64,000 nucleotides of DNA from Hellea sp965224755 (GCA_965224755.1 OZ245061.1:558001-622000), one strand, 5' to 3'; shown: positions 33,107 through 46,287, numbered from the stretch's first letter. A program made the numbers and translations. The notes: generated by a model not told the origin, from the sequence alone.

Positions 33107-34459
33107 TCATTGCGCTGGCAACATTTCTGCAATCAACTTCCCAATCTCGTCTTGCTCCATCACGCCGCGTACTTTTTCTGCGCCGGGGCCTCTGGCATAG
33201 AGCGGCACGTCTTCGCCGCCATGGGTTTCGCTGCCTAGTTTGACGGCGGTTTGTTGGCGGAAGTCTTTGGCTTGTACCATGTTGTCGGTGAGCGCCGGAC
33301 TATCGGCTTCGCGCACATTCGGGCCGTTATGATAGCCGAGTGTGGTATAGGGCTTGCCGTCTTCGGCTTTCTTATAGTCATCTGCGCCCGCCTCTTTGAC
33401 GAGGCCCAAGATTGGATTGCCCCGCACGGGATAACCCGCCATGGTAAAAACATGGCTGTGATCGGCGGTGACTAATATGAGCGTATCATCGCCCGTCTTG
33501 GCTTTGGCGGTTTTCACAGCTTCGTTCAGCGCCTGCATATCGGTCAGGGCGCGGAAAGCATTGGTGCCGTGATGGGCGTGGTCGACACGCCCCGCCTCGA
33601 CCATCAGCACAAAACCGTCTTCGTCAGCGGAGAGGCGGTCAATGGCAGTGCCTGTCATTTCAGCGAGAGAAGGTTCATCCGTCTCGGCCCGGTCAGCCTC
33701 AAAACTCATATGGGAGCGGTTGAAAAGTCCGCGTAATTTGCCTTCTCCAGCGGCTAACATCTCAGATTTATTTGTTGTGTATATAAAGTCCGTTTTAAGA
33801 CTCTCAATTTGCGCGTCGGTAAATTCTTTCCAGCCGCCGCCTAGAATGACCTCGGCCCCGCTCTCAACCATTTGCTGAGCGAGGCTTTTACAGTTAAAAG
33901 AGGCAATTTTCTCGGGGATGTCTCTGTCATGTTCCCAACCCCGGCTATCGGCATGGCCATACATAGCGGCGGGAGTAGCATGGGTGATGCTGGCGGTAGA
34001 GATGATGCCGACAGCTTTGCTGGCGGCCATGGCCTTTTCGCTCAGCGTGGCTGGGGCCGCAATATCGCCGCAGCCCTGAAGTTCCTGACCCGGCTCGACA
34101 TTAATGACGCCGATATTGGTTTTATAGCCCGACATAATGGCCGTCGCCGTTCCGGCGCTGTCCGGCACTTGGGCATTGGTATTATAAGTCTTGATTAAGG
34201 CGAGATGACCAAAATCCTCAAAGGCGAGCGCGTGTTCTTCGCCCTTCATCCCTTTGCTCTGCCCATCAAAGATACGGGCGGCGGTGACAGTCGAGACGCC
34301 CATGCCGTCGCCGATAAAGAGGATGATGTTCTTTGGGCGCTGGTTTTGCTCAGTAGAGGCGGCCGGTTTGTCGTCCCCGGTATCCACAGCCGCCGTGCAG
34401 GCTGTTAGGATAAGGGCTATTGCCGAGCTTGCTACTGATATCATCAGGGTTTTTGTCAT
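33107..34459 (-). CDS. Alkaline phosphatase (PhoA-type), lipoprotein
   Basis: 450 residues. A lipoprotein signal peptide with lipobox LTAC (Cys21) is followed by the alkaline phosphatase fold: metal ligand Asp51 in ILFIGDGMG, nucleophile Ser101 in PDSAGTATA, and metal ligands in LMVEAGRVDHAHH, VTADHSH and a late ETHGGED. It should hydrolyse phosphomonoesters at the cell surface or periplasm. AGGAG precedes the start. The 5' end and upstream region are duplicated in degraded form at 37670-37785. No Pho box was recognised. Confidence 0.93.
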   Translation of the reverse strand: MTKTLMISVASSAIALILTACTAAVDTGDDKPAASTEQNQRPKNIILFIGDGMGVSTVTAARIFDGQSKGMKGEEHALAFEDFGHLALIKTYNTNAQVPDSAGTATAIMSGYKTNIGVINVEPGQELQGCGDIAAPATLSEKAMAASKAVGIISTASITHATPAAMYGHADSRGWEHDRDIPEKIASFNCKSLAQQMVESGAEVILGGGWKEFTDAQIESLKTDFIYTTNKSEMLAAGEGKLRGLFNRSHMSFEADRAETDEPSLAEMTGTAIDRLSADEDGFVLMVEAGRVDHAHHGTNAFRALTDMQALNEAVKTAKAKTGDDTLILVTADHSHVFTMAGYPVRGNPILGLVKEAGADDYKKAEDGKPYTTLGYHNGPNVREADSPALTDNMVQAKDFRQQTAVKLGSETHGGEDVPLYARGPGAEKVRGVMEQDEIGKLIAEMLPAQ

Positions 34460-34762
34460 ACTAATCTCCTTTTACCGCCCGATTATCAAGGCGGCGATCC
34501 TCATTTCTAAAAATCTATAACGGATTCGGGGCGAAATCAGCAGAAAAATTTGCTTTTGAGATTGCTCTACGGATATTTAGTAAAGACAATCCTCGCTTAT
34601 TAGTGTGGGTTTTGCGCAGCGACGGCCCGCGCGCGGTAGATATCAGGCGTGGCAGAGTTTGCGCGCGGCCATGGCGATGGACGTGCGAGATATAAGTTTG
34701 AGCGTAAGCGGAGGCATCAGGCTCTGATCAACTCTGCGTATCAAAATGCACCGGAACAGCGT
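34460..34762. other. Phosphatase promoter region, otherwise empty
   Basis: 303 nt between two minus-strand genes. The first 100 nt are the phosphatase leader, similar to 37690-37785. The rest (34560-34762) is GC-richer and holds a short open stretch on the plus strand that I could not assign. Confidence 0.5.
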
Positions 34763-37420
34763 CTAAGGCATTGATGTACAGGTTGTTGTTCCGCCAAATC
34801 CGGTGATGGTTGATTCTAAGCGGTCCCGCATGGGCTGAGCCCCTGGCAATGACTGTATCTGGGGGAAGTTTTCATCGCAGACCGCTGTGAACATTTGTTG
34901 ATAGACGCCTAGGAAAGCGGCATCGCCACCGGTGCCGTTTATGATCTGGCCTTCTTCGACAAAATCCCTGCCTAGAGTATGGCGGCACTCCGCTGTATTG
35001 CAGAAGGTTGAATTTTCCGTGATATTGGCGCGGAGCGTAATTTGTCCGGCTCCTTCGGTCTCGGATTCTGCCCACTGATTAAAAGCCAGAATAATCGGAG
35101 TCACATCAGGTTGGAGGTCATTATTCTGCACGCCGTTAATCATATTGCCAATGTAATTGCAATCATCCTGATCACTGTCGCTGTAAAGAGCATAATCATT
35201 CGACGAATGGTTAAAAGAATCATACATATAATTGCGTTCGACATAATTTGTCTTGATGTCGGTGATAGGGGCGCTGCGCTGGGCGCCAGATACATATATC
35301 TGGCCATTGATAAACAGGTTCTGTCCTGTGCTCACATCAATCAGGGCGTTTTCCTCGATACGGTTGTTGTAATTATACACAAAGCGCATGGCCTCTTGGG
35401 AACCTAGCAGAACACCGCCATTATCGATTGCAAATTGAACAACGCTGGGAGCCCACTCGAAATAGTGAAACTCGCGGCCCACATAAAAACTGTCCGCGCC
35501 CTCAACCTTGGCTGCGATTGCTAATTGGCGCGGGCCAACCACGGCTATAGCTGTGAAATAAGTGTTAGCGATATAATTGTGATGCACCCGGTTATTAGAG
35601 CTTTGATCGAGCAGGATCGCGACCGAAGCCCATTGCTCCATGCCGATATATTCAATCCGGTTAAAGGCGATCTCGTTGTCCCGGTTGACATCGCCGTATC
35701 CCGGCCCGCGCCCGGCAAGGCCAATACCGCCCCTGCCGAGATAGGAAAGCGTATTATTGTTAATTGTGATGTTCTGGCCATAGCGGTCAACCCGCACACC
35801 CGTGCCGCCGCTTTTGGTGAATGTGCTGTTGCGCACTGTAATATTGGTGGCATTGCGTATGCGCAGAAGCGCGTCCGGCTCATCAACCACCATCCATTCA
35901 TGCTGGGCCGTGATATCGTTGCTCTCAATAACTCGGTAATCGCCGCCAGTAAATGTAATGCCGTCAAAGATGATATTGGAAACGGGTGTTGTCACTGCGG
36001 CATTACCATCTAGAGTGCCATCATCTATCCGGATCAGTTCCGTGAGTTGGGGCACGAAAATATCGTCAGTGCCACTGCGGGGCCACAAGTAAATTTTTCC
36101 GTCCAGTGAGGCCCATTCCCCAGGGGCGTCAATGCCTTCAATTGTATTCATAATCCAGGCCTGGGGTGCGCCTTCCGCCACATCCTGACGCAGCTCATAC
36201 AGTCCGGGTACAGCGGTTTGAATTCGGTCACCGCTAAATGATGCAATTGGCAGAATGTCTTGATGCCAGGGCAAAACCGAAACCCTGAGATCATATTGGG
36301 CCGCCTTGTTCCAGTCTACAGCAGTGCCAGGCGTATAGCGCATATTGGACATGCTCACCTGGGCGCCCTGATCGTAATTATTACACTCCAGGCATCCCAT
36401 ATCAAACCCGGTTTCGGTCGTAGAAAATTGTGCGGAGGCGGAACGTTCCATCCAAGGCTCGCTGGCATCTTGCAAATACCGGACATGGCCAATACCTGCT
36501 GGCAGATCAGCCACCATGATATTGCCGGTAAAATTTGTCCACCCCGTGACCTGTACAAGCGAGGTAAATACTGGCGTGGCTCCCGCCGCCGCTTGGAAAG
36601 TCAAGTCGCTGTAAGAGGCGTCTAGAACCACCGCCTGGGTGAAATCATATTGACCGTCGGCAAATTCAACAACCGTACCGCTCCCCGCTGCGCGCGCTGC
36701 ATTTGCCGCTGCCTGAAAACTGCGCAAGGCATTGGCGGCAGTATTGCCCCCATTGGCGTCATCTCCATTAGGCGCGACGAAAATCTTCGAAGCACTTGAT
36801 GGCCGCACCGTAATCACGACGGTGTCACTGGCTTCGCTGCCTCTATCGTCTGTCACTGTGAACGTAAAAGTAATAGCAAGATTGGCCGCCGTATCAGGCG
36901 CAGTAAAGCTGGCTGTTGCGGTATCTGCGCCTGTCAAAACAATGGAAGTATCTGAGGAAACCCACTGAAAGGTGATGATGGTGCCGTCACTATCTGTGGC
37001 CGTGCCTGCCAATGTGACCGTGCTACGGGCGTTGACGGTGGTGTCAGCACCTGCGTCCACGGTCGGTATTACGTTGGCAAGGGGCTCGATTGTGACAACT
37101 AGGGTGTCGCTGGCCATGCCGCCATTATTATCGGTGACCGTCAATGTCATTATGATCGTAATGTTGACCGTTGTGTTTGGTGCCGTAAAGCTGACATTGG
37201 CAGTCGTTGCGCCTGTAAGTACAATAGAATTGTCTGAGGCGACCCATTGGAAACGGGCAATTGTGCCGTCACTATCTGCGGCAGTCCCTGTCAAAGAGAC
37301 CTGTGTTCCGGTCTGTGCGGTAACATTTGCGCCTGCTTCAATTGTCGGCAGAATATTTGCAATAGGCGTGCTGCCGCCGCTACCGGAGCATGCTGTTAAA
37401 AACAAAGCCATCAGGGCCAT
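34763..37420 (-). CDS. PKD/beta-helix lipoprotein, start disrupted by a repeat (phase-variable?)
   Basis: 885 residues as drawn. A lipobox LTAC near the N-terminus, two PKD/Ig-like repeats (about 25-112 and 115-205, each with the SDGT....FQWV and TLTVTDNNG / TFTVTDDRG pattern), then a large right-handed beta-helix (about 210-800) with NITVRNSTFTKSGGTGV and HHNYI-type turns as in polysaccharide lyases. Likely a surface carbohydrate-binding or -cleaving protein. The ATG at 37420 has no ribosome-binding site and its signal peptide lacks a basic n-region. A better start (ATG 37467, AAGGA 10 nt upstream, encoding MTKLLTLSI) is out of frame because of three 10-bp repeats, see the repeat entry. Confidence 0.8.
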   Translation of the reverse strand: MALMALFLTACSGSGGSTPIANILPTIEAGANVTAQTGTQVSLTGTAADSDGTIARFQWVASDNSIVLTGATTANVSFTAPNTTVNITIIMTLTVTDNNGGMASDTLVVTIEPLANVIPTVDAGADTTVNARSTVTLAGTATDSDGTIITFQWVSSDTSIVLTGADTATASFTAPDTAANLAITFTFTVTDDRGSEASDTVVITVRPSSASKIFVAPNGDDANGGNTAANALRSFQAAANAARAAGSGTVVEFADGQYDFTQAVVLDASYSDLTFQAAAGATPVFTSLVQVTGWTNFTGNIMVADLPAGIGHVRYLQDASEPWMERSASAQFSTTETGFDMGCLECNNYDQGAQVSMSNMRYTPGTAVDWNKAAQYDLRVSVLPWHQDILPIASFSGDRIQTAVPGLYELRQDVAEGAPQAWIMNTIEGIDAPGEWASLDGKIYLWPRSGTDDIFVPQLTELIRIDDGTLDGNAAVTTPVSNIIFDGITFTGGDYRVIESNDITAQHEWMVVDEPDALLRIRNATNITVRNSTFTKSGGTGVRVDRYGQNITINNNTLSYLGRGGIGLAGRGPGYGDVNRDNEIAFNRIEYIGMEQWASVAILLDQSSNNRVHHNYIANTYFTAIAVVGPRQLAIAAKVEGADSFYVGREFHYFEWAPSVVQFAIDNGGVLLGSQEAMRFVYNYNNRIEENALIDVSTGQNLFINGQIYVSGAQRSAPITDIKTNYVERNYMYDSFNHSSNDYALYSDSDQDDCNYIGNMINGVQNNDLQPDVTPIILAFNQWAESETEGAGQITLRANITENSTFCNTAECRHTLGRDFVEEGQIINGTGGDAAFLGVYQQMFTAVCDENFPQIQSLPGAQPMRDRLESTITGFGGTTTCTSMP

Positions 37421-37421
37421 T

Positions 37422-37451
37422 ATAGATAGGGATAGATAGGGATAGATAGGG
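37422..37451. repeat. Three tandem 10-bp repeats inside the lipoprotein start
   Basis: Three perfect copies of ATAGATAGGG (minus strand CCCTATCTAT). They lie between the well-placed ATG at 37467 and the coding frame of the lipoprotein. With three copies the upstream start reads 15 codons to a TAA that overlaps the ATG at 37420; with one or four copies it enters the lipoprotein frame. The number of copies therefore sets ON or OFF. Confidence 0.9.
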
Positions 37452-37621
37452 TCAATAATTTAGTCATTTATCTACCGTCCTTATTTTTGGGAAAATCCTT
37501 ATAGAATTATATTTGAAAAACTGTCAAGTTCAGGCACAAGGTTGTATTTTATGTAGATAACTAGGTCAATTCACTAGAAATTTGTTTAGAATCGATTTTG
37601 CCAGCCTGCCCTCAGGGATAG

Positions 37622-37687
37622 CTACGCAACTGTCAGGGCAAGGGTTAGCGCAAACCCTCCTGCTGGGGTCATCAGGGTTTTTGTCAT
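37622..37687 (-). pseudogene. Remnant of a second phosphatase-like gene start
   Basis: A 21-codon reading frame beginning MTKTLM, the same six residues as the phosphatase at 34459, then a hydrophobic signal-like stretch GGFALTLALTVA and a stop. The upstream ribosome-binding site and leader are shared too. Looks like the 5' stump of a duplicated phosphatase gene. Confidence 0.55.
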
Positions 37688-37785
37688 AATAACCTCCTTA
37701 TCGCCGCCGATGGAAAGGACGCGATTCTCATTTTCAAGAATCTATAACGGCTTTGGGGCGGAATCGGCAGAAAAATTTGCTTTTG
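37670..37785. repeat. Degraded duplicate of the phosphatase 5' region
   Basis: Corresponds to 34442-34558: shared CATCAGGGTTTTTGTCATA, then ATCTATAACGG, GGGGCG, AATC, GCAGAAAAATTTGCTTTTG with scattered differences. Same orientation, about 3.2 kb apart, on either side of the beta-helix lipoprotein gene. Confidence 0.7.
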
Positions 37786-37974
37786 CAAAGAATATTTGCT
37801 ATAGAACAGCTTCGGAAACATGAGGATGCCTTAAAAAGCCTCTTATTTCGGGCGAATGACACAGATTGTGGGTAAGTTTTAGCATAAAAACCACAGTTTT
37901 ATTGGGGTTCTTGTTTAGGCAAAGCCTTATCTGATATTTATGGCAGTTTTTCTGCATATTTGTCAAAAAAGGTG

Positions 37975-38003
37975 TTGCAAGCCCAAAAACGTTTCCCTAT
38001 ATA
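37975..38003 (+). promoter_or_regulatory. rRNA operon promoter
   Basis: TTGCAA (37975-37980), 17-nt spacer, TATATA (37998-38003), then a GC-rich GCGCTCC discriminator typical of stringently controlled rRNA promoters. It is about 340 nt upstream of 16S. The 37786-37970 stretch before it holds nothing recognised. Confidence 0.75.
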
Positions 38004-38037
38004 GCGCTCCTCGCTGAGGAACACTTAGCGGGCGCCG

Positions 38038-38063
38038 GGCCTTTTCGGAAGGCCTTTTGTTTT
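38038..38063 (+). terminator. Terminator-like hairpin in the rRNA leader
   Basis: GGCCTT/AAGGCC stem (38038-38043 with 38049-38054), five-nt loop TTCGG, then TTTTGTTTT. It lies about 30 nt into the predicted rRNA transcript and before the boxA-like element, so it may act as an attenuator, or end a short leader transcript. Confidence 0.45.
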
Positions 38064-38089
38064 GGAACAAAGTCTGACTGGGTTCCTAG

Positions 38090-38108
38090 CTGTTTGACAT
38101 TGTGAATA
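38090..38108 (+). promoter_or_regulatory. boxA-like antitermination element
   Basis: CTGTTTGACATTGTGAA resembles the rrn boxA core (TGCTCTTTAACA) in sequence and position ahead of 16S. Binds the NusB/NusE antitermination complex in known systems. Confidence 0.45.
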
Positions 38109-38343
38109 TTGGGAAGAGAGACGCAGGCGGCGTTTGACTGTGACGCAGACTTGGTAACAAGCTGCACATCATTGTTTAACGACTGTTGTTGACGTTTCTC
38201 TTTATGAAAATAATGAAATCGCTTGATGAATCTCAGTTTACTGGGGTTCTGATAGAGGTTTTCGTTATTTCTTTGAAACGCACAAGCGCTTTGAACTTCG
38301 GTTCAAAACGCCAGTGAATAACGACACAGTCGGAGGACACTCT

Positions 38344-39828
<1,485 letters not shown>

Positions 39829-40059
39829 GGTCTTGTCGATCTTCGGTCAATTTATTGACCACGCATTGATTTGACCTCGTAGAAAATATTAGGTCCATGT
39901 GCCTCTCCGGCATTATGGATCACATAACGGCCAAGCGCCGTCTTCGTTTCTCTTCCCTTTGATCGTAACTGCGACTGCGGTGCAATATGGCACCCGATAG
40001 CGTTACGTTGTGTTGAAATGGCCTATTTGAGCGCCTGTTTTCAAACAGAAGTGTTATGG

Positions 40060-40136
40060 AGGCCGGTAGCTCAGTTGGTTAGAGCGCGCCCCTGATAAGG
40101 GCGAGGTCGGAAGTTCAAATCTTCTTCGGCCTACCA
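40060..40136 (+). tRNA. tRNA-Ile (GAT)
   Basis: 77 nt with encoded CCA. Acceptor AGGCCGG pairs with TCGGCCT, anticodon GAT at 40094-40096, TTCAAAT T-loop. In the 16S-23S spacer, 239 nt after 16S. Confidence 0.97.
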
Positions 40137-40157
40137 CTTCACTAAAACCTTGATTAA

Positions 40158-40233
40158 GGGGCTTTAGCTCAGTTGGTAGAGCATCTGCTTTGCAAGCAGA
40201 GGGTCAGCGGTTCGAATCCGCTAAGCTCCACCA
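40158..40233 (+). tRNA. tRNA-Ala (TGC)
   Basis: 76 nt with encoded CCA. Acceptor GGGGCTT pairs with AAGCTCC, anticodon TGC at 40191-40193, TTCGAAT T-loop. 21 nt after tRNA-Ile, the standard spacer order. Confidence 0.97.
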
Positions 40234-40547
40234 AGTTTTCCCCGTTTCAACGCACAACAAGTTTTATCCGCCTTCGCTTTGGCTTTGGCGCGATAGATAT
40301 TTGACATCGTATATGGAGGGCTCATCCGCCCAGTATGTTGCGCATTCGACATCGAATGCATGCAAGCAACTACTAAAATTTCTTGAGGATGGGCTTTAAT
40401 AGTAAAGATATCGTCTGGCTGTTTATGTCAGGGAATAGACTCTCTTCGGAGCGTGTTATTCACTGCGCATGAACGCCAAACAATTGAAATTGAGGTTAGT
40501 CATCGAGCTCTTCTGGTCCGGTGATTGACCATCTCAAGAATCTGAAG
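40234..40547 (+). other. Spacer between tRNA-Ala and 23S
   Basis: 314 nt of transcribed spacer. No gene; the 69-codon frame seen here crosses the tRNA and is not real. It should contain the 5' half of the 23S processing stem. Confidence 0.7.
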
Positions 40548-43339
<2,792 letters not shown>

Positions 43340-43455
43340 GGATCTTGTTGATTTCAATACACGGTGTTTGTGCGCAGCGATTAATTCGCTTCGGCAAAAA
43401 ATTAAATAAACATCCAGATGATATCTTTACTATTAAAAACACCATGATCTGCATT

Positions 43456-43574
43456 AACCGGGTGGTTATTGCGAGTGGTCCCCACCCGATCCCATTCCGA
43501 ACTCGGTCGTTAAGCCCCTCAGCGCCGATGGTACTTTGTCTTAAGGCACGGGAGAGTAGGTCACCGCCCGGTTT
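43456..43574 (+). rRNA. rrf: 5S ribosomal RNA, copy 1
   Basis: 119 nt. Terminal stem AACCGGGTGG/CCGCCCGGTTT, CCGAACTCGG loop. Differs from copy 2 at position 21 (T) and 62 (C), which face each other in helix II and do not pair here. Confidence 0.95.
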
Positions 43575-43615
43575 ATCCAGATCATGATGTAAATCCCTCC
43601 ATATCACAAAATAAC

Positions 43616-43652
43616 AAGCCCCGCATGGTGATAAACCTGCGGGGCTTTTTTT
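43616..43652 (+). terminator. rRNA operon terminator 1
   Basis: Stem AAGCCCCGCA/TGCGGGGCTT with seven T on the plus strand and A-rich flank on the other, so it could also stop the ABC transporter gene, whose stop codon is 10 nt away on the opposite strand. Confidence 0.9.
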
Positions 43653-43662
43653 GTGGGTAGTT

Positions 43663-45912
43663 TTATTCTGCTACAAAGTATTTCCCTCGCCATGTAGCAT
43701 CGATTTTCACTGGCGATTCTTCTCTTTTGATATCAAGGTTAGCAGGTTTTTCAACTTCCTGAACTCTGCCATTTTCTATATGGAAGATACGATTACATGC
43801 CAGTATGGATGCCGGACGATGAGCGACCATAATTTGTGTAATCGGTAGCCTTGCCAGTAGATTGACGATGTTTTGCTCTGACTTTGCGTCAAGATTTGCC
43901 GTGCCTTCGTCCAGATAAAGAATACGCGGGCCATTATAAAGCGCCCTAGCCAGCAACACCCGTTGTTTTTGCCCGCCGGACAAGATTGACCCCATATCGC
44001 CTACCAGACTTTGGAAACCCATTGGCATCGCCATAATGTCGTCATAAACAAAGGCGGCCCGTGCACAGGTTTCAACTTTTTCCATATCCATCTCAGGATC
44101 AAAGAAACTAATATTATCATAGAGCGAGCCGGAGAGCAGACGATCGTCCTGCATGACGACACCTATCTGGCTGCGAATGGCCCTGACGCCTGTGGATGCA
44201 AGGGAGCGGTTGTCATAAAGCACTTCGCCTTCGACGGGATTATGCAGACCAATAAGCTGTTTAAGCAGTGTCGTCTTACCTCCGCCTGATGGCCCAATCA
44301 AAGCAATGCGGTCTTTGGGGTTAATCGTCATATTTACCCCGTCCAAAACCCAAGGCTCATTATCGCCGTAGCGAAAACGGAGATTTTTAACCTCAATTTT
44401 GCCTGACAGGCTTTTGCCGACCATCAAAGGCGCATCAATACCCTTCTCCTGATCCGCATAAACTATATCGGCCAATCGTTCGAGATGCAGCCCGACGGTA
44501 CGAAAGGAGAAGTAAAGCCCGATGAGGGAATTGATACGACCTGTAAACTGACCTCGATAAGATTGAAACGCGAAAAACATTCCAAGGGTAAGGGATTGAT
44601 TGATAACTAACATTGCACCCAGATAATAAATGCCAAGTTCCAAAAGGCCGAAGATAATTCCGCTACCTGCGCCCGCACTTATCCCAAAGCGTTGCAGACG
44701 TAATCCAACATTGACACTATCGGCATAGGCATTTTGCCAATGCGCGTGTCGTTCCTGTTCGCGGCCAAATATTTTGATTGCTCGCGCGCCTCTTATGGTT
44801 TCAAGCATAATGGTTTGGAGGTCGGCATTTTTCTGTATTTGCTCTTCAGTTATGCGGATGACGTAAGGGAACGTAGCAAAACGGGTGATGAATGAGAGCA
44901 TGATAATCCCGCAGACAACACCAGCGAGAAGCGGAGAATAAAGGAACATGATTACACCCATGGCCACGGCCATAATTCCATCGAGCAGAACTGTCACAAA
45001 AGCTGAAGTGAATAAGTCTTGCACGGGCTTGAGAGAACCTATGCGCGACATGATATCCCCAATATGGCGTTTTTCAAAAAACTCCGCTTCCAGCCGCATT
45101 ACATGTCGCAACATATTTGAGCGCATTTGAAAGTTTAAAAGCGTGCCAAAATACATAGAGATATAGGATCTCAAAACGCCAATAGCTGTTTGCACAAGCA
45201 ATAAAAGTGCGAATCCCATGATGATGACCTTAAGGAAATTGGCATCGCCTTTGGCAATGGCTTCATCGACAACCAATTGATTGACGAGAGGCGAGAGCAC
45301 GGCAAAGACTTGCAAGATAACTGTAATGGCAATGATCTGGAGGATCACAGGTATAAACCCTGTCATCTTTGACCATAAGTCCATAATGCGGACACGCTCT
45401 TTATCTTCCTTTTTGGCGAAATTAGGTGTAGGCGTCAGTTCGAGGACAACGCCCGTAAAATGTTTGGAAAGCTCTGTTAGAGCCATCACCCGTTTGCCGC
45501 GGGCAGGATCATGTATAGTCGCCGTATTACGCCCCGCTTTTTTCAGCACTACAAAATGGTTCAGCCCCCAATGCAATATGCAAGGTGTTTTAAGCTGGCG
45601 TAAGTCTTCAAGTTCGCAGCGTAGCCCTCGTCCTGACAGGCCGAGTTGATCCGCCGCAACCGTCAGCGACCTGAGGTTCACACCTTTCAACGAGACTGTA
45701 AATTTCCGCCTCAGTTCCGTTAGGCTAGTTTGATAGCCGTGATACCCTGCTACCATGGCCAGACAGGCTATGCCGCATTCCGCCGCCTCGGCTTGCAGAA
45801 TTATGGGCAATTTGTTCCATTTGAATAGGTTGAGTTTGTCTGCGCCCTCAATAGTATCCCGCATATCAGCTTTGCCATTACGCTTATCACGCGTTTGTGT
45901 TTGTCCGGACAT
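43663..45912 (-). CDS. Peptidase-containing ABC exporter (bacteriocin type)
   Basis: 749 residues in three parts. An N-terminal C39 peptidase with complete active site: oxyanion Gln40, Cys46 (AECGIACLAM), His119 (LNHFVVL), Asp135 (IHDPARG). Six membrane helices about 190-470. An ABC ATPase with Walker A GPSGGGKTT, signature LSGGQKQRVLLARAL, Walker B ILYLDEGTANLD and MVAHRP. It should cut double-glycine leaders and export the peptides, like CvaB with an HlyD-type adaptor. Both substrate-like peptides and the adaptor are encoded divergently next to it. ATG 45912 follows an in-frame GTG at 45915; no Shine-Dalgarno is visible for either. Confidence 0.93.
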   Translation of the reverse strand: MSGQTQTRDKRNGKADMRDTIEGADKLNLFKWNKLPIILQAEAAECGIACLAMVAGYHGYQTSLTELRRKFTVSLKGVNLRSLTVAADQLGLSGRGLRCELEDLRQLKTPCILHWGLNHFVVLKKAGRNTATIHDPARGKRVMALTELSKHFTGVVLELTPTPNFAKKEDKERVRIMDLWSKMTGFIPVILQIIAITVILQVFAVLSPLVNQLVVDEAIAKGDANFLKVIIMGFALLLLVQTAIGVLRSYISMYFGTLLNFQMRSNMLRHVMRLEAEFFEKRHIGDIMSRIGSLKPVQDLFTSAFVTVLLDGIMAVAMGVIMFLYSPLLAGVVCGIIMLSFITRFATFPYVIRITEEQIQKNADLQTIMLETIRGARAIKIFGREQERHAHWQNAYADSVNVGLRLQRFGISAGAGSGIIFGLLELGIYYLGAMLVINQSLTLGMFFAFQSYRGQFTGRINSLIGLYFSFRTVGLHLERLADIVYADQEKGIDAPLMVGKSLSGKIEVKNLRFRYGDNEPWVLDGVNMTINPKDRIALIGPSGGGKTTLLKQLIGLHNPVEGEVLYDNRSLASTGVRAIRSQIGVVMQDDRLLSGSLYDNISFFDPEMDMEKVETCARAAFVYDDIMAMPMGFQSLVGDMGSILSGGQKQRVLLARALYNGPRILYLDEGTANLDAKSEQNIVNLLARLPITQIMVAHRPASILACNRIFHIENGRVQEVEKPANLDIKREESPVKIDATWRGKYFVAE

Positions 45913-45944
45913 CACGTTGGATGCTTGACTATCTTGGAGGGTGC

Positions 45945-45972
45945 TTGCAATAAGATTCGCTCTTTTTATAGG
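45945..45972 (+). promoter_or_regulatory. Candidate promoter for the peptide genes
   Basis: TTGCAA (45945-45950), 16-nt spacer, TATAGG (45967-45972), in the 159-nt gap between the divergent exporter and first peptide. A second TTTATAGGGG follows at about 45993. Which one is used cannot be told. Confidence 0.35.
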
Positions 45973-46071
45973 GTTACTCGTTCTTAACTCCCTTTATAGG
46001 GGCATTCGCTTTACGGGTTCGCTGTTATAGTTAACCACCCCTCATAAGAGATTTAATCTGAAGGTCATAGA

Positions 46072-46287
46072 ATGCGGAAATTATCGGATAAGGAACTGGA
46101 GCAGGCAACGGGAGGGGCGGGCCAGGGCCTCTCCCCGGACAGGCCAATCGCCTATACACCGCCCCCGGTGCCTTACCCGCCGCGCGGCTTTCCCCGTGAT
46201 CCCTGCCGGGGTTTATCGGGACGGGCTCTCGGCCAATGCAGGCCGCAGCCCATCACCTATAAAACACCGTATATCAAACAGCGTTGA
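46072..46287 (+). CDS. Double-glycine-leader peptide A, Pro/Arg-rich (bacteriocin candidate)
   Basis: 71 residues. Leader MRKLSDKELEQATGG has the C39 pattern: Leu at -12, Ser at -11, Glu at -8, Leu at -7, Gly-Gly at -2/-1. The predicted mature peptide (residues 16-71, 56 aa) has 13 Pro, 7 Arg, 2 Lys and only 2 Asp, with PIAYTPPPVPYPPRGFPRDP as its core, and two Cys (45 and 56) that could form a disulfide. The composition resembles proline-rich antimicrobial peptides, though no homologue is recalled. GAAGGT precedes the ATG. Lies divergent from its probable exporter, 159 nt away. Confidence 0.8.
   Translation: MRKLSDKELEQATGGAGQGLSPDRPIAYTPPPVPYPPRGFPRDPCRGLSGRALGQCRPQPITYKTPYIKQR

Noticed and set aside
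34600..34762. Open stretch that might be a transposase remnant
   Set aside because: A basic 40-codon run without motif; too short to support.
36732..37439. Two plus-strand frames opposite the PKD lipoprotein
   Set aside because: Antisense shadows of Val/Thr-rich PKD coding; no start signal or family match.
37422..37451. CRISPR-like short repeats
   Set aside because: The units are contiguous 10-mers with no spacers, so they are a tandem repeat, not an array.
40190..40399. 69-codon frame downstream of tRNA-Ala
   Set aside because: It begins inside the tRNA and runs through the transcribed spacer.
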